Shown here: positions 1-8,860 of the stretch, piece by piece
Layout of the letters: each line of letters opens with the position of its first letter
How positions within the stretch are numbered: the first letter of the stretch is position 1
DNA from: an uncultured Methylococcaceae bacterium
GTDB lineage: Bacteria > Pseudomonadota > Gammaproteobacteria > Methylococcales > Methylomonadaceae
Direction of reading: 5' to 3'
NCBI GenBank assembly: GCA_903928685.1
Contig: CAIYRS010000047.1
Coordinates: 1 to 44,637 of the forward strand
DNA length: 44,637 nucleotides
The notes under the pieces: model-generated
Databases searched by the model: none
Told to the model about the DNA's origin: nothing
What the model saw: the letters and a program-made list of their open reading frames with translations, nothing else
Made by a program: the position numbers and the translations under genes

Positions 1-123
1 CTGGTTGAGCGGTTATTCCAGAAGTTAAAGCATTTCAGGCGTGTGGCCACACGCTATGAACGCTTGGCAAGGAATTATCTGGCCATGCTCTGCTTGGTTT
101 CCACGGTAATATGGCTCAATTGA
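1..123 (+). mobile_element. 3' end of IS5-like transposase gene (partial)
   Basis: The frame is open from the first base to a TGA at 121-123. It encodes 40 residues containing LVERLFQKLKHFRR and ARNYLAMLCLVSTVIWL, the typical C-terminus of the DDE transposase of IS5-type elements, where the Glu of the DDE triad lies in the LVERLF segment. The rest of the element lies outside the window. The right end of the IS should lie within about 15 bases after the stop, because ATPase-like coding sequence is already recognisable at about 138. Family assignment is from remembered IS5 C-termini; no terminal inverted repeat can be paired because the left end is absent. Confidence 0.8.
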
Positions 124-683
124 GAACACCCCCTAGGTTTGAGTGGGATGTATATCACATCGAGAATTATCTGCTGGACAACACAATCATAGCGGATGTT
201 ATGAATTCCCTTACTCTAAAGGAAGACTTTAAGCCTGACTTTGTTGAGTCAAAATTGAAGGAATCAGCTCGCCAAGTTGTTCCAAGTATGCTCGTTCATA
301 GAATGAGTGCACATGTGAATTCAATAATTGTTCAGAAGATTTCATTAGGCTTCTCCCCTGAAACGAAAACCATTGGCAAGGATTTACATGCAGCAGCAAG
401 TCGATCTGCAACTAAAATTTCAGATCTAATGCAAAATCATCTATCTGAAATTGCTTTAATCGATCAAGAACATGCCTTTAGAACCGAATACGAGACATGC
501 TTTGCGGACGGCACATGGAAATTGAAGCTTCCAGGGAGAGAGATACTCAAAAGGTTCGTTGATATTGCAAACATATCCGTTGGATATGAGGTTTTTAGAA
601 ATATGATCGTTAATAGGATGGTAGAGACTTCTTATCAACCAGAAGGCATGAAAGTAATAATTGATAAAATCGTTAATGATTAG
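111..683 (+). pseudogene. 3' fragment of AAA/DUF4435-type ATPase gene cut by the IS
   Basis: The open frame is 190 residues. The first eight or so (MAQLRTPP) come from the IS end, and RFEWDVYHIENYLLD onward reads like the C-terminal part of AAA ATPases of the OLD/DUF4435 type. Hallmarks are the WDVYHIENYLLD segment, LPGREILKRF at about residues 140-149, and a closing QPEGMKVIIDKIV. No Walker motifs are present, so the N-terminal ATPase part is missing and was presumably upstream of the IS. The apparent ATG lies inside the transposase frame, so it is not a genuine start. Such ATPases are often part of defence or nuclease systems, but this copy should be non-functional. Confidence 0.65.
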
Positions 684-812
684 CCTGATTTCACAAAATA
701 AAGTCAAACTTTATCGTCTATCATAAATTCAGAAGCTATTATTTATGGTCGTTTGGAATCCTCTCATAAGCTTTGCTAAATTACTATCGAAATCCCTCAT
801 CAAGACACTAAT

Positions 813-1055
813 ATGCAGCTAACGTTAGAAATCCCCGACCAATATTTTCAAGGCAAAAACAAAATAAAAACAGCCCGGCAAATCAAGCTGTATGCTGCAT
901 TGCTGATGTTCCAATCCGGTCAATTGTCACGCGGGGCGGCTTGTGAATTTGCTGATGTGGATATTTATGATTTTCTTTTGGCGTGTAAGCAGTATCAGAT
1001 TAGTGTGATAGATATGCCTGTAGAAGCTATCGAAACGGATATGTTGAATTTTTAG
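813..1055 (+). CDS. UPF0175 family protein (putative antitoxin)
   Basis: This 80-residue protein has the UPF0175 pattern: an N-terminal beta-strand (MQLTLEIPDQYF), a helical segment rich in Lys and Ala (ARQIKLYAALLMFQSGQLS), then RGAACEFADVDIYDFLLACKQ resembling a helix-turn-helix, and a short acidic tail. UPF0175 proteins are small DNA-binding-like proteins usually regarded as antitoxins, often beside a PIN-domain toxin. No toxin partner follows: the next element is a terminator and then tmRNA on the other strand. It is therefore an orphan. The start is the first ATG in frame. Confidence 0.8.
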   Translation: MQLTLEIPDQYFQGKNKIKTARQIKLYAALLMFQSGQLSRGAACEFADVDIYDFLLACKQYQISVIDMPVEAIETDMLNF

Positions 1056-1070
1056 AAGTATTCAGGCAAT

Positions 1071-1107
1071 AAAAAACCCGCTAAGCCTTACAGCTTGCGG
1101 GTTTTTT
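1071..1107. terminator. Bidirectional rho-independent terminator
   Basis: An 11-base perfect stem, AAAAAACCCGC paired with GCGGGTTTTTT, encloses a 15-base loop. It has a T-run on both strands. It lies 15 bases after the UPF0175 stop and 28 bases after the tmRNA 3' end on the other strand, so it can end both transcripts. Confidence 0.9.
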
Positions 1108-1135
1108 ATTTTAAGTGTGTTCTCAATCTTGAATT

Positions 1136-1513
1136 TGGTGGAGGCGGCGGGGATTGAACCCGCGTCCGCAAGTACTCCGCCCCAAGGTCTACATGCTTGT
1201 CCCGTACTTTTGATTTAGTTGATGACTACCCGCCGGGCCAAGAAAATAATCAACGATTCCGTAGGGTTTTAGCGCATCCATACCGGACAGACTTCAGCGC
1301 GATCTTATGTAAATGACCCCTGAGCGTCTAGCGAACTAGACTCTACCCGCATAAGCACAAATAGTCAGAGGAATGGTGCTGTGTTTAAGCAGCGATAGCC
1401 ATTGAGTAGTTTTCGTCGTTTGCGAATACTTTTTTTCTGTATATTTTACGAGATTTACAGTCCTCGGCATGCACTTAAGGTTTTGCTACCCACGTCGAAG
1501 CCATGTCGCCCCC
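1136..1513 (-). ncRNA. ssrA: tmRNA (transfer-messenger RNA)
   Basis: This minus-strand RNA of 378 bases starts GGGGGCGACATGGCTTCGAC and ends with a T-arm (GGGTTCAATCCC) and CGCCTCCACCA. The two ends form a 7-bp acceptor stem with a G-U wobble at the third pair, the alanyl-tRNA synthetase identity element. The internal message runs from the GCA resume codon at 1423-1421 to a TAA at 1387-1385 and encodes the tag ANDENYSMAIAA. With SmpB it rescues stalled ribosomes and marks nascent proteins for proteolysis. It is a standard one-piece tmRNA with CCA encoded. The tag end (IAA rather than LAA) is slightly unusual. Confidence 0.97.
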
Positions 1514-1561
1514 GTGGCTTGCTAGTTTACTTGATATGGCAATGCTATGCCATGTTTGTTA

Positions 1562-1945
1562 TCAGTCGTACTTGATATATTTAAAGCGTGGGTCATCTGG
1601 GGTACCGGGTAGGGCGCCGCCTTCTGTTCCGGGTTGCCATTGGATGACGCTTTCTATTTTTTGGGCCAGTTCAAAGTCTTTGTTGGTGATGCCTTTGGCA
1701 GCGTGGTTCATGAGTTTGACGATGACGAAGGCGTAGGAGACGGTAAGGTCTGGGTGGTGGAATGCGGCTTCTGCCAAGTGGCCTATGGTGTTGACGACCA
1801 TTAGGGTGGCTTTCCAGCCGCTGGTTTTGTATTTGCGGCGTATCCAGCCGTTTTCTAAGTACCAATGGGGTAGTTCTGCCGCTAAGCGTTGTTCTACTTC
1901 GGTATCGGTGTAGGTGTCTTCGTGGGTGCGTTCGCGCCAGCTCAT
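1562..1945 (-). CDS. phhB: Pterin-4a-carbinolamine dehydratase
   Basis: This 127-residue protein of the PCD/DCoH family dehydrates 4a-hydroxytetrahydrobiopterin to quinonoid dihydropterin, recycling the cofactor of aromatic amino acid hydroxylases. The active-site signature is clear: FHHPDLTVSYAFVIVKLMNH, followed by GITNKDFELAQKIE. It is somewhat longer than the roughly 100-residue norm because of a C-terminal tail of about 25 residues (WQPGTEGGALPGTPDDP). The ATG is preceded by AAGGAAAAAACC, a good ribosome binding site. It stands alone, 48 bases from the tmRNA 5' end, and a phenylalanine hydroxylase is not adjacent. Confidence 0.9.
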   Translation of the reverse strand: MSWRERTHEDTYTDTEVEQRLAAELPHWYLENGWIRRKYKTSGWKATLMVVNTIGHLAEAAFHHPDLTVSYAFVIVKLMNHAAKGITNKDFELAQKIESVIQWQPGTEGGALPGTPDDPRFKYIKYD

Positions 1946-2093
1946 GGTTTTTTCCTTGTGGTTGTTTGCTAACTTATTGATTATTTTGTAGCCCTGCCTT
2001 AAATCTTTTGTTGCTGGGTTTTATTGTATACTTTTATAGATTGATACAATCATGATCCGTTAAATAGTTTTTACTTTCCCACTGGCTGTCGTT

Positions 2094-2474
2094 ATGAGCA
2101 TAAAAAAAACCGCTTTAGATAAGAATAAACTTGACCAAATTGTCTCCGATGCGCGGCGTAACCAGGAGCTGCGGGAGCAATCCTACCGAGGACAGGCGTT
2201 AAAAATGTATCCTTGGGTTTGTGGTCGTTGTGCACGGGAATTCACCAATAAAAATCTGGCTGAGTTGACGGTGCATCATAGAAATCATAATCATGATGAT
2301 AATCCTGCCGATGGCAGTAATTGGGAGTTGTTGTGCTTGTACTGCCACGATAATGAGCATTCCCGTTTTGAAGAGACCCGATTTGGCGGTAATCAAGCAA
2401 CTAGCGGTAAAAGTGCAGCTACTGCAACCCATAATCCATTTGCTGATTTAAAATCGATGCTTAACAAAAAATAA
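2094..2474 (+). CDS. yajD: YajD-like HNH nuclease
   Basis: This 126-residue HNH-fold protein is close in size and layout to E. coli YajD. A zinc-binding WVCGRCAREF knuckle at about residues 41-50 is followed by LTVHHRNHNHDDNPADGSNW and then LLCLYCHDNEHSRFEE. The two CxxC pairs and the HH/N/H residues are all present. The C-terminal 30 residues are low-complexity and basic. HNH proteins of this group are presumed DNA endonucleases, but the physiological role of YajD is not known. It is monocistronic, divergent from the pterin dehydratase gene, and followed 10 bases later by a strong terminator. Confidence 0.88.
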   Translation: MSIKKTALDKNKLDQIVSDARRNQELREQSYRGQALKMYPWVCGRCAREFTNKNLAELTVHHRNHNHDDNPADGSNWELLCLYCHDNEHSRFEETRFGGNQATSGKSAATATHNPFADLKSMLNKK

Positions 2475-2478
2475 GCAT

Positions 2479-2531
2479 AAAAAAACCGCCATGCTGCTGG
2501 ATGTTATCACTAGCGGCATGGCGGTTTTTTT
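2479..2531. terminator. Bidirectional terminator between yajD and dsbC
   Basis: The stem ACCGCCATGC pairs with GCATGGCGGT and is flanked by an A-run on the left and a T-run on the right. It therefore acts on both strands, ending yajD and the long minus-strand rpsB-to-dsbC operon. Confidence 0.9.
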
Positions 2532-2550
2532 GTTCAGGGTTTTATGCTGA

Positions 2551-3267
2551 TTATTTTTTTTCGCTTTCTAAAGCTTCTACCAGTTGTTTTGCTGGCAAGT
2601 AACCTGGGTAGATGTTGCCTTTTTCGGTGACGATGGTTGGTGTGCCTTTTACTTCAAACTGTTCTGCTAGTTTCATGTGGGCATCAACGGGATTATCACA
2701 AGTTTTGCTGGGGACTTTTTGGTCTTTTTTCGCGGCTGTTAAAGCGGCATTACGGTCATCAGCACACCAAACCGAGACGGCTTTGGTATACGATTCTGAG
2801 CCCTTCCCTGCCCTTGGGTAAAACAAGTAGTTGATGGTGATGCCTTCTGCCATGTATTGGTCAATTTCTGAGTGCAATTTACGGCAGTAGCCACAATCAA
2901 TATCGGTAAAGATGTTGACAGTGTATTTGTGTATTTTCGGTGTGAAGGTAATCATCTTGTCTTGTCCGATGGTAGCCAAGGCGGCTAAGCGGACAGCAGC
3001 GAGTTTTTTCTCAGTTAAATCAACACGTGATTCAACATCAATCAAGCGGCCTTGAATTAAGTATTTGCCGTTATCAGAAGCATATAAGATGCTTGAGCCG
3101 ACAGTGACTTCATATAAGCCTGGTACTTCAGATGGCTTAACGCTATCTATTTTCAGTTCCGGCATGGTTTTGGCGACTTGTTGTTTAATGGCGTTTTCGT
3201 CAGCATTCACCGTTGGTATTGCTAGTGCCATTAACGATACGGCAACAATCTTAGTAATGTTGTTCAT
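2551..3267 (-). CDS. dsbC: Thiol:disulfide interchange protein DsbC
   Basis: This is a periplasmic disulfide isomerase of 238 residues. The start chosen is MNNITKIVAV. An upstream in-frame start would leave a 20-residue tail before the signal peptide and nearly touch rseP. The signal peptide (to about residue 22, PTVNA-DEN) is followed by the DsbC dimerisation domain and a thioredoxin domain with CGYC at residues 125-128 (IFTDIDCGYCRKLH) and the cis-Pro loop GTPTIV. It shuffles wrong disulfides and is normally kept reduced by DsbD. It lies 37 bases after rseP, where many gammaproteobacteria have bamA, and is the last gene before the terminator. Confidence 0.95.
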   Translation of the reverse strand: MNNITKIVAVSLMALAIPTVNADENAIKQQVAKTMPELKIDSVKPSEVPGLYEVTVGSSILYASDNGKYLIQGRLIDVESRVDLTEKKLAAVRLAALATIGQDKMITFTPKIHKYTVNIFTDIDCGYCRKLHSEIDQYMAEGITINYLFYPRAGKGSESYTKAVSVWCADDRNAALTAAKKDQKVPSKTCDNPVDAHMKLAEQFEVKGTPTIVTEKGNIYPGYLPAKQLVEALESEKK

Positions 3268-3304
3268 GGTTTTCTCATGGGTTGAATAAATAAAATTGAA
3301 GCGA

Positions 3305-4654
3305 TTATTGGAATAATCGTTGTACATCTAACACCATCGCCAATGCCATTAATGACATCAGTATAGCCAAGCCAATTTGTTGGAAGAACAGTTGGATTTT
3401 TTCTGCTACAGGGCTGCCTTTTATGCCTTCGATTGCAAAAAACAGCAAATGCCCGCCATCTAATACTGGTACGGGTAATAGGTTCATCACCCCTAAACTC
3501 ACACTGATTAATGCCAAGAATTTGATAAATGGCACTGCGCCCATGCTGGCAGATTGCCCGGCATATTGGGCAATGCTAATCGGACCACTCAGGTTTTCTA
3601 CAGAGGCTTTGCCTATCAGCATTTTGCCCAGCATTTTTAATGTGGTGACTGAATAGTGGTAAGTGCTCTGAAAGGCGACTGGAATGGCATCCAGCGGTGA
3701 TAAGGAATATTCAACGGTGACGGATTTCAGCAAACCTTCCGGAAGCTGTACCGATGCGCCAATTTTGCCTTCACTGCCAACAGTTTTTGGGGTGACCAGT
3801 AAATTCAGCGCAACGCCATCACGCTGTAAATTTACCTGCATGGGTTTGCCGGGATGGGTTTTGACAATCTCGACCCATTGTTGCCAATCGTTAACGGCGA
3901 CGTTATCGGCGTTTATGATGAGATCACCAGATTTTAAACCCGCCGCTAGTGCGGCACTATCCGGCAACACTTGTCCGATAATCGGTTTGAGTTTGGGCGA
4001 CCAAGGTTTAAAACCGAGATGTTGGTAGAAGCTTTCTGGATTTTGGGCATCGCTTTCGGCAATCTGCAAATTGCGGGTAGCGATAACACCGTCTTGGCTT
4101 TTTACTTCAACGGCGATGGTTTGTTCGCCATCTAAGGCTAAAGTAACCACGTCGCCCATGGCTTCTGTCCATGTTGGCGTAGCTTTGCCATTTACTGAGA
4201 GTATTTCTTCGCCTTCCACAAAGCCAGCGGTTGCGGCAAGCGTGTTGGCCTCTATCGTGCCTAAGATGGGTTTGATACCAGTTTCACCGATAATCAAAGC
4301 ACCCCAAAATAAAGCCACGGCAAGCAGTAAATTACAGATAGGCCCTGCGGCAACAACAGCAAATCTAGCCCACAGTGCTTGGCGGTTAAAAGCATGTGGT
4401 AGGTCTTCGGGTTTAACTTCACCTTCACGCTCGTCAACCATTTTTACATAGCCACCTAGGGGTATGGCGGACAAGACGTATTCAGTCGATTGTGGATTTT
4501 GCTGGTAAGACCATAAAACTTTGCCAAAGCCTATGGAAAACCGTAACACTTTTACGCCAACTTTACGCGCTACCCAAAAATGCCCAAATTCATGGAATGC
4601 AACTAGTACACCGATGGCTATAGCAAAGTAAAAAAGGGTATGCAGTAAATCCAT
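3305..4654 (-). CDS. rseP: Site-2 protease RseP
   Basis: This 449-residue inner-membrane zinc metalloprotease performs the second cut of the anti-sigma factor RseA in the sigma-E envelope stress response. The HExxH motif is HEFGH at residues 21-25 in the first membrane helix. Two PDZ domains follow in the periplasmic part (around FVEGEEILSVNG and AGLKSGDLIINAD). The second metal-binding segment, NLLPVPVLDGGHL, lies near residue 400, with a last membrane helix at the C-terminus. Length and layout are those of E. coli RseP. It follows dxr by 11 bases in the operon. Confidence 0.96.
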   Translation of the reverse strand: MDLLHTLFYFAIAIGVLVAFHEFGHFWVARKVGVKVLRFSIGFGKVLWSYQQNPQSTEYVLSAIPLGGYVKMVDEREGEVKPEDLPHAFNRQALWARFAVVAAGPICNLLLAVALFWGALIIGETGIKPILGTIEANTLAATAGFVEGEEILSVNGKATPTWTEAMGDVVTLALDGEQTIAVEVKSQDGVIATRNLQIAESDAQNPESFYQHLGFKPWSPKLKPIIGQVLPDSAALAAGLKSGDLIINADNVAVNDWQQWVEIVKTHPGKPMQVNLQRDGVALNLLVTPKTVGSEGKIGASVQLPEGLLKSVTVEYSLSPLDAIPVAFQSTYHYSVTTLKMLGKMLIGKASVENLSGPISIAQYAGQSASMGAVPFIKFLALISVSLGVMNLLPVPVLDGGHLLFFAIEGIKGSPVAEKIQLFFQQIGLAILMSLMALAMVLDVQRLFQ

Positions 4655-4665
4655 TAATGGATGGC

Positions 4666-5853
4666 CTAAGAAGGTGAAAGCTGATTAACCAGCTGTTGGG
4701 CAATTTGTCTGGCCTGGTTATCGATATCTAAAATGATTTCTAAGGTATCGGCAGGTTTAACAGTGAAAGTATCCATACATTTTTCAATAATCACAGGGAT
4801 GTCTGTGAAGCGTACCTGTTCATTTAAAAACGCCTCGACGGCGATTTCATTAGCGGCATTCAATACCGTCGGCATGATACCGCCAGCATGAATGGCTTGA
4901 TATGCCAAGCGTAAACACGGAAAACGTTCAAAATTTGGCTCTTCAAAATCCATACGGGCAACTTTGAAGATGTTTAATGGTTCTGCGCCAGAGTCAAAGC
5001 GTTCAGGCCATGCCAAGCTGTGAGCAATCGGTATACGCATATCGGGGTTACCCATTTGCGCCAACACCGTGCCATCAACATAGTCAACCATGGAGTGGAT
5101 AACGCTTTGCGGGTGTATGACTATCTGGATTTGCTCTGGTTCCATATTGAATAACAAACAGGCTTCGATCATTTCCAAGCCTTTATTCATCATGGTGGCA
5201 GAATCTACCGATATTTTTTTGCCCATATCCCAATTTGGGTGGGCAACAGCTTGTGCTGGGGTAACATTTGGCAACAGCTCTAAAGGCATTTGTCTAAATG
5301 GCCCGCCGGATGCCGTCAATAAAATGCGCCGGACTTGTTTGTTAGCGTCGCCTGTTTTGTAGCCCGCTGGCATACATTGAAAAATGGCGTTATGTTCGCT
5401 ATCAATCGGCAATAATTCTGCGCCTGAGTCTGTCACCGCTTGCATGAATAAATCGCCAGACATCACCAAGGCTTCTTTATTTGCCAATAATACGGTTTTT
5501 CCGGCTTTTGCTGCCGCCAAACTAGGTAGCAAGCCTGCTGCACCGACAATAGCTGCCATCACTGAATCGACGGCATCTAAAGTAGCCACTTCGGTTAATG
5601 CGTCGCTACCCGTTAGCACTGTTATATCGGCAATGGGGGAATTTACCAACTGGGCTTTAAATTCCTCAGCTTTGGCGGCATTAACCACAACCACATAGGC
5701 TGGGTGATGCTGTAAACATTGCTGATATAAATCGGCTATATTGGTATTGGCGGTTAGGGCCACAACCTTATAAAGATCAGGATGCCGTCCGACAACGTCT
5801 AAGGTGCTTACGCCGATTGATCCGGTTGCCCCAAGTATGCAAATGCCTTTCAT
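4666..5853 (-). CDS. dxr: 1-deoxy-D-xylulose 5-phosphate reductoisomerase
   Basis: This 395-residue enzyme converts DXP to MEP with NADPH, the committed step of the MEP isoprenoid pathway. Visible motifs are the nucleotide-binding GATGSIG near the N-terminus, [23 protein letters not shown] for metal and substrate, LTASGGPFR, the flexible loop and metal segment [19 protein letters not shown], and [10 protein letters not shown]. Its start overlaps the cdsA stop by four bases (ATGA), which indicates translational coupling. The product feeds UppS two genes upstream, through later MEP-pathway enzymes encoded elsewhere. Confidence 0.97.
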   Translation of the reverse strand: MKGICILGATGSIGVSTLDVVGRHPDLYKVVALTANTNIADLYQQCLQHHPAYVVVVNAAKAEEFKAQLVNSPIADITVLTGSDALTEVATLDAVDSVMAAIVGAAGLLPSLAAAKAGKTVLLANKEALVMSGDLFMQAVTDSGAELLPIDSEHNAIFQCMPAGYKTGDANKQVRRILLTASGGPFRQMPLELLPNVTPAQAVAHPNWDMGKKISVDSATMMNKGLEMIEACLLFNMEPEQIQIVIHPQSVIHSMVDYVDGTVLAQMGNPDMRIPIAHSLAWPERFDSGAEPLNIFKVARMDFEEPNFERFPCLRLAYQAIHAGGIMPTVLNAANEIAVEAFLNEQVRFTDIPVIIEKCMDTFTVKPADTLEIILDIDNQARQIAQQLVNQLSPS

Positions 5854-6722
5854 TCGATAGACCTATAAATTAACAATATACCCGCATAGAAAAACGGCGT
5901 TGCAGCCACTAAGCTATCAATTCTGTCCAAGATGCCGCCATGGCCCGGTAAAATCTTGCCGCTATCTTTAACGCCGCGCTGACGTTTAACGACGCTGAAA
6001 AATAAGTCGCCGTATATGGAAATCAATACGGTTAATACCGATAGCAAGACAAAGTCAGATGCAACTAAGAAGTTGAAGCCGTAAATCAAACTTAAAATGA
6101 CCCCGCACAATGCGCCGCCGAATAATGCGCCATACATGCCTTCAATGGTTTTGCCTGGGCTAATGTCTGGCGACAGTTTGGTTTTGCCAAATTTTTTGCC
6201 GATAAAATAAGCGAAAACATCGGCTGTCCAAATTAACAACAGCAAATACATCATCATTTCAGCGCCGTAAAAAGCTTTTAAGCGGGATAAGAACATCCAC
6301 ACAGAAAACAGCACGAAACCGCCTATCAACAATTTATAAATAGGCTTCATGGTGATTTGTAAAACACCTGTTGGGGCATTTCTTATAACCACCATGACCA
6401 CTATCCAAAATAGTACAGGCGGTACAACCAACCATTCTAAAGCGCCGGAATACGTCCGCACATCAGTCCAATCAAAACTTAAGGCGATTATTTCTAAGGC
6501 TTGTGTCCAAAAATGTACACCTAGCATGGGTAAAACCAATACCACCAGAAATAACGCCCTTTTTATATAGGATTGAATGCCAACGAGATTGCTCCATTCC
6601 CAGGCCCCTATCAAGGCGATGACACCTATCAATAAGGAAAAATATTCAGATGATAAGTTGAATACCGCCAAGGCTATCAACGCGGCTAAAACTGATGCGG
6701 TAATTATTCGCTGTAGTAACAT
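5850..6722 (-). CDS. cdsA: Phosphatidate cytidylyltransferase
   Basis: This 290-residue multi-spanning membrane enzyme makes CDP-diacylglycerol from phosphatidate and CTP. It is almost entirely hydrophobic and ends with the CDS family signature [19 protein letters not shown] near residues 248-267. The segment [22 protein letters not shown] is also characteristic. It lies between uppS (23 bases upstream) and dxr (4-base overlap). The gene order here is uppS-cdsA-dxr, rather than the dxr-uppS-cdsA order of E. coli. Confidence 0.95.
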   Translation of the reverse strand: MLLQRIITASVLAALIALAVFNLSSEYFSLLIGVIALIGAWEWSNLVGIQSYIKRALFLVVLVLPMLGVHFWTQALEIIALSFDWTDVRTYSGALEWLVVPPVLFWIVVMVVIRNAPTGVLQITMKPIYKLLIGGFVLFSVWMFLSRLKAFYGAEMMMYLLLLIWTADVFAYFIGKKFGKTKLSPDISPGKTIEGMYGALFGGALCGVILSLIYGFNFLVASDFVLLSVLTVLISIYGDLFFSVVKRQRGVKDSGKILPGHGGILDRIDSLVAATPFFYAGILLIYRSIE

Positions 6723-6745
6723 GTGGGTTTGCTATGTAAATGAGG

Positions 6746-7510
6746 TTATAAACTGACAGATTGGTTAAGAATCTGTTCGCCGGTATGCCCAAAGCGACGC
6801 TGCCTTCCTTTAAAGCTCGCAATCGCTTGCTCCAATACTTCTTGGTCAAAATCAGGCCACAATGTTGGGGTAAAGTACAATTCTGTGTAGGCCAACTGCC
6901 ATAACATAAAGTTGCTTACCCGTTGTTCACCGCCAGTCCTAATAAATAAATCCGGTTCAGGAAGGTCGGCGGTTGATAGATATTGTCCAATAAGCTGTGG
7001 AGTAATCGGTTGGTTAGCCAATTCGCCTGCCATTATTTTATTATGGATTTGTTGGCAGGCTTGGGTCATATCCCAATGACCGCCATAGTTGGCGGCAATA
7101 ACTAAAGTAAGCGCTGTATTGGATTGTGTTTGTGCTTCGCCTTCAGCCATTTTTTGCTGTAACTTTTCCGGAAAAGCGGTTTGGTCACCAATGAACCGTA
7201 AACGGATATTATTGCGGTCAAGCTTATCAATTTCCCGTTGTAAGGTACTCATAAATAAGGACATTAACAACGACACTTCTTGTTCTGGCCTGCGCCAATT
7301 TTCACTGCTAAACGCAAATAACGTTAATACTTCAATGCCTTTATTGGCGCAACATTCGACTGTTTTTCTGACGGTTTTTACGCCTGCCTGATGTCCAAAA
7401 GCCCGTGGCATAAAGCGTTTCTCCGCCCAGCGACCGTTACCGTCCATAATAATGGCGATATGTCGGGGGAGATTTCCTTGGGGAATAATTGGCGCATCAT
7501 GACTGGACAT
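6746..7510 (-). CDS. uppS: Undecaprenyl diphosphate synthase
   Basis: This 254-residue cis-prenyltransferase makes the C55 lipid carrier for peptidoglycan. The conserved regions are in order: HIAIIMDGNGRWAEKR with the catalytic Asp, FGHQAGVKTVRKTVE, LFAFSSENWRRP, and the C-terminal DLFIRTGGEQRVSNFMLWQ with AYTELYFTPTLWPDF. Length is normal. It follows frr by 11 bases in the operon. Confidence 0.97.
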   Translation of the reverse strand: MSSHDAPIIPQGNLPRHIAIIMDGNGRWAEKRFMPRAFGHQAGVKTVRKTVECCANKGIEVLTLFAFSSENWRRPEQEVSLLMSLFMSTLQREIDKLDRNNIRLRFIGDQTAFPEKLQQKMAEGEAQTQSNTALTLVIAANYGGHWDMTQACQQIHNKIMAGELANQPITPQLIGQYLSTADLPEPDLFIRTGGEQRVSNFMLWQLAYTELYFTPTLWPDFDQEVLEQAIASFKGRQRRFGHTGEQILNQSVSL

Positions 7511-7521
7511 AGTGACCCAGC

Positions 7522-8079
7522 CTATAGTGACATCAAATCGGCTTCTTTGGCTTCCAACAGCTTTTCCACGTCTTTAATGTATTGATCGGTCAGCTTTTGA
7601 ATTTTATCTTCAGCGGCGCGGGCTTCGTCTTCAGAAATCAGTTTTTCTTTCAGCGCATCTTTAATTTCAGAATTAGCATCACGACGGATATTTCTGATTG
7701 CAACGCGACCGTTTTCGGCTTCATGTTTGACAACTTTAACGAGACTACGGCGACGTTCTTCTGTTAACGGCGGCAGTGGGATACGGATAGTCATACCGTT
7801 AGTCGAAGGGTTTAAGCCCAAATCGGATTTTAGAATGGCCTTTTCGATTGCCTGCACCATACCTTTTTCCCAAGGATTAATGGTTAAGGTTCTGGCGTCT
7901 TCTACTGCAATATTGGCAACTTGGGATAACGCGGAATCGGTGCCGTAGTAAGAAACGGTGATTTGATCCAGCAAGCTAGGGTGCGCCCTGCCTGTACGAA
8001 TTTTTGAAAATTCGTGTTTTAAGGAATCAATACTTTTTCCCATGCGAACGCTGGCATCTTTTTGTATATCATTAATCAT
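7522..8079 (-). CDS. frr: Ribosome recycling factor
   Basis: This 185-residue protein splits post-termination ribosomes together with EF-G. The start chosen is [13 protein letters not shown]. It is preceded by GAGGA at seven bases' distance, and its first eight bases overlap the pyrH stop region. The longer form would begin inside pyrH with no benefit. Typical features are [19 protein letters not shown] near the N-terminus, [15 protein letters not shown] in the middle, and the C-terminal helix ending [17 protein letters not shown]. Confidence 0.96.
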   Translation of the reverse strand: MINDIQKDASVRMGKSIDSLKHEFSKIRTGRAHPSLLDQITVSYYGTDSALSQVANIAVEDARTLTINPWEKGMVQAIEKAILKSDLGLNPSTNGMTIRIPLPPLTEERRRSLVKVVKHEAENGRVAIRNIRRDANSEIKDALKEKLISEDEARAAEDKIQKLTDQYIKDVEKLLEAKEADLMSL

Positions 8080-8803
8080 TATCTGTTCCTCTTTCAATCA
8101 GAGAACCAATGTCTTCACCCATCATCAAGCGCATAATCGCACCGGATTCAAAAACATTCATGACACGCATTGGCATATTGTTTTCTTTGCATAACACCAA
8201 AGCCGTCGTGTCCATTACATTTAGACGCTGATCGAGCGCTTCATCATAAGTGAGACGGGAATAAAATTTGGCGTCTTTGACTTTTTCAGGGTCTGCCGAA
8301 TAAACACCCTTAACTTTGGTTGCCTTAATCATTAACTCGGCATTAATTTCTATGGCCCGTAAACTGGCTGCCGAATCGGTAGTAAAAAATGGGTTGCCAG
8401 TACCCGCAGCAAAAATTACCACACGGCCTTTTTCAAGATGGCGTACAGCCCGACGACGAATATAGTCTTCACAAACCTGATTGATTTTTAACGCCGACAT
8501 GACCCGCACGGGCTGTCCCAAATGTTCGATGGCATCTTGCATCGCCAAGGCATTGATTACCGTAGCCAGCATCCCCATTTGGTCGCCAGTTACCCGATCA
8601 AGGCCTTCGGATGCTTTCTCCGCACCACGCAAAATGTTGCCGCCACCAATGACGAGGCCAACTTGCACCCCAATATCACACAACTCTTTTACCTCAACCG
8701 CCAAACGTTTGACAATATCGGGATCGATACTGCCTCCATTCTGGGTCATTAAAGCTTCACCGCTTAACTTCAGTAAAATTCTCTGGCAAATCAGTTTAGT
8801 CAT
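8072..8803 (-). CDS. pyrH: UMP kinase
   Basis: This 243-residue enzyme of the amino-acid-kinase fold phosphorylates UMP to UDP. Motifs are [11 protein letters not shown] at the N-terminus, [13 protein letters not shown] for nucleotide binding, [18 protein letters not shown], and [16 protein letters not shown]. The distal part, [15 protein letters not shown], and the end are standard. The gene lies 57 bases downstream of tsf and overlaps the frr start by eight bases. Confidence 0.97.
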   Translation of the reverse strand: MTKLICQRILLKLSGEALMTQNGGSIDPDIVKRLAVEVKELCDIGVQVGLVIGGGNILRGAEKASEGLDRVTGDQMGMLATVINALAMQDAIEHLGQPVRVMSALKINQVCEDYIRRRAVRHLEKGRVVIFAAGTGNPFFTTDSAASLRAIEINAELMIKATKVKGVYSADPEKVKDAKFYSRLTYDEALDQRLNVMDTTALVLCKENNMPMRVMNVFESGAIMRLMMGEDIGSLIERGTDND

Positions 8804-8860
8804 AACTCATCAATGGGTAGTTTTGCGTGGAATGGATAGCCTAATTATGTTGTTTAGAAC

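Noticed and set aside
3268-3327. Longer N-terminus for DsbC
   Set aside because: It would place 20 polar residues before a well-formed signal peptide and has no better ribosome binding site.
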